NCBI GenBank assembly: GCA_003024985.2
Contig: PXIH01S0011870.1
DNA length: 10,649 nucleotides
Origin: Euperipatoides rowelli
Taxonomy: Eukaryota > Onychophora > Udeonychophora > Euonychophora > Peripatopsidae
Strand: one strand, 5' to 3'
In this document: piece by piece, positions 7,516 through 10,649 of the stretch
Layout of the letters: each line of letters starts with the position of its first letter
How positions within the stretch are numbered: position 1 is the stretch's first letter
The notes under the pieces: generated by a model
Databases searched by the model: none
Told to the model about the DNA's origin: nothing
The model's input: the letters and a program-made list of their open reading frames with translations, nothing else
Made by a program: the position numbers and the translations under genes

Positions 7516-7991
7516 CTAACTAGTTGAAAAGCCTCTTGTGAATTAAAATACAATGGGGGCCCCTAAATATCACCCCTCCCCCTGTACCCTGAGACTCACT
7601 CTTCTCCTTATTCCTAAATTCATTTTAGAAACGATTAAAAATATAAATATCTTAATGAGAGAACGTATCTTTCAAAATATTCAAGTGAAAAAAAATATGT
7701 GGTTTTTATTAGCACAATTCTGTATTACAGTAATCATCTTATCTTATTGTTTAATCTATATATTAATACGTGAAGGGAAAACTTTGGATCCCTTTTTAAG
7801 CATATTGGGCACACAGAGGAGTGTGAGATTTGGCAGAGTTAATGTTTATATGGAGAGAGAGTGCAACAAGCTAAAATTTATATATAAAATTAAAACATTT
7901 CATTGTTTAGCGTTGTGGTGGCTTTTTACAAAGGAATTTCTTATTGGTCGAATTTCGACCAACACTGGATTACTAGTAATAATAAATGTTA
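7516..7991 (+). repeat. Dispersed repeat, copy B (interrupted by a Helitron)
   Basis: It is the counterpart of 3893-4170. It starts at ACTAACTAGTTGAAAAG, overlapping the target duplication of the hAT MITE. It runs to TCTTATCTTATTGTTTAA (ends 7754), is split by 222 bases, and resumes with TAATAATAAATGTT at 7977. No hAT ends matching those at 3507 and 4369 are seen around this copy. Confidence 0.8.
7755..7976 (+). mobile_element. 222-bp non-autonomous Helitron
   Basis: It begins TCTATATATTAATACGTGAA, the 5' TC end typical of Helitrons, and ends CTAG, which fits the CTRR 3' end. A perfect 9-bp hairpin, TTGGTCGAA-T-TTCGACCAA (7944-7962), lies 10 bases before CTAG, as the family requires. The flanks are A on the left and T on the right, the canonical A|T target with no duplication. 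Joining the flanks gives GTTTAA|TAATAATAAATG, identical to the uninterrupted sequence in copy A (about 4149-4166), so both boundaries are confirmed to the base. It has no Rep/helicase ORF. Confidence 0.92.
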
Positions 7992-8106
7992 ATAATAATA
8001 AATTTTTATACTAAACGTATGAAATAAAAGAGATAAACGCTAGTTTATTAATAATTATATGTCGAGTTTTTTTAATAATAATAAACGCTAATAATAATAA
8101 TAATAT
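7977..8106 (+). repeat. AAT-rich simple repeat tail
   Basis: Interrupted runs of AAT/TAA units occur at 7977-8002 and 8074-8105, on either side of AT-rich sequence. The first run continues the TAA tail of dispersed repeat copy B. Confidence 0.6.
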
Positions 8107-8654
8107 CTAAATCTAAGAATGTGAAATCACAGAGTGTGAAAATCTTGCACATGCTCTTTTCTGTAAAGATGACTGACTGTTACCACTTTATTATATAGGG
8201 TATTGCATAATACGTTCGACTAGGTTTTAAAATATTATTTATATTTAATTCTTTATCATTTAGAGATTTCAATATTTACCGAATTATCAAAAACATTGAG
8301 GGTGAGGGTGGAGTGAGATACACCTCACACCCCATCTGTTAGCACATTTCTGTAGATACCATAAAATTGTGTTCAAGGATATTATGGGCTCTTAAACTTA
8401 CAGCATCAGGAAAGTGTTAAAGGAATTTCCTTACTTTCTTTTTCCCATCTCAGCAGTTATCAAACCTTGTCTGCATTAGCCATCAAAATTTATATAGAAT
8501 TTTTGCTGGAGGATACTATTTGAATAGCCCAAAGCTTATGAAGACAAGCAATGTGATTGATGACAACTTTCAATGATATGACTTTTGCATTTCTATTTTT
8601 CTGAATGACAAGAAATAGCTGCTAGTGTAACATGACTAAATAGTTAAGCATAGC
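8107..8654. other. No supported gene
   Basis: This is AT-rich sequence with a short GAGGGT patch near 8299-8310. No ORF, RNA gene or transposon terminus is recognised. It ends at the TTAA of the next element. Confidence 0.55.
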
Positions 8655-9333
8655 TTAAAGGTCAAATGTAACGGATTTTTTAAATTTTTTTCTATTATTG
8701 ATTTGTAAAGATTTTTACTAAAAAAAAATTTCCACCAGAAAAAGAAAAAAAAAAAAATTTAAAAAAAAAAAGTTATTTACAATTCAATTTTTAAAATAAT
8801 TGTCTTAAGCTCCTCACCCTTAAAACAATATTGTCAACTGCACACACCAGGGGAGATATTTTGTGACATCATAGCCTATAAATGAATAGAGCTTGCTATA
8901 CTTAACTATAGAATATTTGCTATTTTTGTCAGCATAAAGCTGGATATCATATGGACTAAGTGTTTAAATACTTGTAAAAAATCATAATCAAATTCATCCT
9001 TTGTGCTATTATGGTCCAATTTTTTTTTTAAAAAAAATCAAAATGACCTTTAATACAAGTTGAAGATACCTCTATTTGCATGTTAAATCATTACAAAGAG
9101 AACAGCTGTAGAGACTATTTCATCATCAAATAATCTCAAACCCAAAAAAATGTGGAATCTTTAAATTGTAATCTCAGACTGAGGATAGCAATAGTCTTAA
9201 TTTTATCTTTAAATAACTTTTTTTTTATGCATTTTAAATTATTTTTTTCCAGTGGAATTTTTTTTAATAATAATTATCTTTGAAAATCAATAATAATAAA
9301 AAATTAAAAAAATCCGTTACATTTGACCTTTAA
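8655..9333. mobile_element. Complete 679-bp TTAA-flanked non-autonomous transposon
   Basis: TTAA at 8655-8658 is followed by AGGTCAAATGTAACGG; the exact reverse complement ends at 9329, followed by TTAA (9330-9333). The inverted repeats continue with more mismatches for about 85 bp, to CCACCAG/CCAGTGG, and probably to about 125 bp through a shared AAAAAAAAAGTTATTTA (near 8762-8780). Exact TTAA target duplication is typical of piggyBac and also of Kolobok elements. The interior has only short chance ORFs, so it is non-autonomous. The right end recurs at 1-94, showing that the family is repeated. Confidence 0.85.
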
Positions 9334-9457
9334 TGACAAGCAAATTGATTGGCTAAAACTATCAAAGGTTGACTACTTCTACTTCATGATCCCATAGATA
9401 TGTTATGAAACTGCTGCCATAGCAGCTAATTCAAAAAGTCATCTCTTAATAACAATA

Positions 9458-9627
9458 CTTACACGCAGGGGCATCGAGAGGGGGGGGGAGCAAAAGTACC
9501 GGGGCCCCATAGTGACTTAAGGGGGTTTAATTTTATTTATTTTTTTGGGGGGGAGGAGGTTACACAAAGAGGTCTATAAAACTTTGTCCTGGGCCCCATA
9601 CAGACTCTCAAAGCCTCTGCTTACACA
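9458..9627. mobile_element. 154-bp hAT MITE with near-perfect 8-bp TSD
   Basis: The element is 9466-9619. Its left end reads CAGGGGCATCGAGAGGGGGG and its right end, reverse-complemented, reads CAGAGGCTTTGAGAG, with GGGGCCCC on the left and GGGCCCC on the right further in. The flanks are CTTACACG (9458-9465) and CTTACACA (9620-9627), an 8-bp duplication with one later change. The ends resemble those of the MITE at 7138-7512. The ORF crossing it (9545-9748) is a shadow. Confidence 0.82.
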
Positions 9628-10068
9628 TAATAAAAGTGGTGAACTAGGCTATCCAATGAAATTCAACAATGTTTTCAGGAAAGTTATATTATGCATCTTT
9701 TGCATAAATAATTCTAAAAAAAAAAAACTGCCATTTTCTATTTTATAATTTAGTAAGTAACCTATATTATCTAGTTATAGAATTCAGTATATTTTATAAC
9801 AAAAAAAAGTAGTGAAATAGAATTTCAACCAAACAAATTTTGTAAACAAAATCAAACAAACAAAATAAAACATAATGATATACAAAATGCTTTATTCTAG
9901 AAGATGTGCAAAATGAGTTAGTTTTCTTGTGTACCTATAGATGGCACTCTAAGTTAAAAAAATATGATGATGTACAGTATGTTCATATGAGCAATTTTTA
10001 CAATTAATATTTTAATGGCTGTTATTAACAATTTCTGAATATACTATCAGCAATTAACTTATTTAATC
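9628..10068. other. AT-rich stretch with no supported gene
   Basis: Homopolymer-rich sequence. The one item noted is the CTCF-like word at 9934-9947. Confidence 0.5.
9934..9947 (+). promoter_or_regulatory. CTCF-like motif CCTATAGATGGCAC
   Basis: It fits the CTCF core pattern CCNNNAGRKGGCRC at every specified position. CTCF is an insulator protein conserved in most bilaterian animals. A single match by eye in an animal genome of unknown species is weak evidence for occupancy. Confidence 0.25.
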
Positions 10069-10594
10069 AATGATAAGGACTCAGATCAAAGTGATACTAA
10101 TGTGGAAGCTGAAAATATTGCTTCTAAAGATATACAGTATTGGTAATGGATATGNTAGATGATCATAAAGATGGTCATGCTAAAAATATGATGATAATAA
10201 CAATATAAACATAATTATATTCTTGAAGATTTGTATAGATTAGAAGGATATAATCATGATTATGATGAAATGAGGAGGCTGATATTGATGAGAAAGATTA
10301 TGAAGCTGCTAATTACATTAGTACTGATGAGAAATATGATGATAGGAGGCTGCACTTGAAGATGAAGATAAGGATCAGGTAGGTGCGCAAGATGAGAAAA
10401 GTAAGATACACTTCATCATGAAGATTAAGGCAGGAAGACTAATGATTAGGTGATAAGATTTATGATGATTATAGTATTGACAACATTGACAATTATAACA
10501 ATGTTGGAGATGGCAAAGATAACAGTGAAAATTATTATGAGGATGATAGAGTGAGAATATTGATGGTGATAGTGATCAAATGTTTCAGAACTAG
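10069..10594 (+). pseudogene. Frameshifted Asp/Glu-rich coding relic
   Basis: Several short acidic reading frames follow one another on the plus strand. The first is NDKDSDQSDTNVEAENIASK (from 10069), closed by TAA at 10144. A second is EEADIDEKDYEAANY (from 10272). Then, in another frame, comes EAALEDEDKDQVGAQDEKSK. Next is DGKDNSENYYEDD (from 10509), and last SENIDGDSDQMFQN, closed by TAG at 10592. Switching frame about once per 60-100 bases keeps the acidic composition, which points to an old coding region broken by indels, or to poor sequence (an N lies at about 10155). AGGAGGCTG recurs at 10273 and near 10335, hinting at an internal repeat. Acidic repeat proteins such as secreted matrix or chromatin proteins fit, but no family is recognised. 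Chance GAT-rich low complexity is the main alternative. Confidence 0.4.
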
Positions 10595-10649
10595 ATTTAC
10601 AATGATTGTTGAATTGATGAATTGTAAAGAAAAAATGTCTACATATAAC

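Larger units (their letters stand above)
7130..7520. mobile_element. 375-bp hAT MITE with perfect 8-bp TSD
   Basis: The element is 7138-7512. Both ends start CAGAGGCATAGCA (the right end as reverse complement), followed by a CCCCGGGTA / TACCCGGGG pair further in. GTGTCAAA and TTTGACAC also pair between the two subterminal regions. TTACTAAC occurs immediately outside both ends (7130-7137 and 7513-7520), a perfect 8-bp target duplication. CAG ends and 8-bp duplications identify hAT. The middle carries a G-rich minisatellite. ORFs crossing it on either strand are shadows of that repeat. It is inserted at or beside the left edge of dispersed repeat copy B. Confidence 0.88.

Noticed and set aside
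7118-7527. ORFs on both strands (7118-7315, 7126-7500 minus, 7345-7527)
   Set aside because: All lie over the hAT MITE and its minisatellite; their Gly/Val or Pro/His/Thr repeats are translations of the 20-bp unit.
7553-8014. 153-codon ORF, the longest in the window
   Set aside because: It runs through dispersed repeat copy B, the whole Helitron and back into the repeat, so it is a mosaic of unrelated non-coding elements.
6874-9052. A larger TTAA element bounded by TTAAAGGTCA near 6874 and TGACCTTTAA near 9043
   Set aside because: Only about nine terminal bases match and the second site is inside the 8655-9333 element; likely coincidence.
9545-9748. 67-codon ORF
   Set aside because: It starts inside the hAT MITE and continues into unrelated flank.
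1-10649. CRISPR array, phage or bacterial operon
   Set aside because: No regularly spaced direct repeats with unique spacers, no ribosome-binding sites and no gene clusters; all recognised features are eukaryotic.

Overview
The window looks like intergenic or intronic DNA from an AT-rich animal genome, probably an invertebrate. Bacterial features are absent: there are no long ORFs, operons or ribosome-binding sites. Instead it holds homopolymer and AAT-type simple sequence, several classes of eukaryotic transposon, a tRNA-derived SINE candidate and a decayed LINE fragment. A mollusc or similar animal is a guess from style only; nothing in the window fixes the species. Two single-base N calls (about 3080 and 10155) show it is draft sequence.

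Layout. Bases 1-94 are the right end of a TTAA-flanked DNA transposon whose other complete copy lies at 8655-9333. Bases 95-1000 are AT-rich filler. Bases 1001-1620 form a more balanced island with two hairpins and an unrecognised short ORF. Bases 2621-3009 are a candidate unclassified MITE carrying a 12-bp tandem AAGATGGCG motif. A hAT-type element with a perfect 8-bp target duplication occupies 3499-4377 and contains a minus-strand tRNA-derived SINE candidate and the first copy of a dispersed repeat. A scrap of LINE reverse transcriptase lies at 4604-4678 (minus). An 81-bp tandem duplication lies at 5066-5223, and the only ORF that reads at all like protein and is not inside a repeat follows at 5304-5609. 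From 7130 to about 7991 is a nested stack: the second copy of the dispersed repeat is adjoined by a 375-bp hAT MITE with a G-rich minisatellite and interrupted by a 222-bp non-autonomous Helitron. The TTAA element follows at 8655-9333, then a 154-bp hAT MITE at 9466-9619. The last 600 bases are a frameshifted Asp/Glu-rich coding relic.

No gene system or pathway can be supported here. The value of the window lies in its transposon archaeology. At least five insertions have exact boundaries, three of them hAT elements with readable 8-bp target duplications. The Helitron can be compared with an unoccupied paralogous copy of its own target inside the same window. None of the elements encodes a visible transposase, so all are non-autonomous or dead. 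The coding candidates at 5304-5609, 6511-6786 and 10069-10594 are uncertain and would need transcript data.
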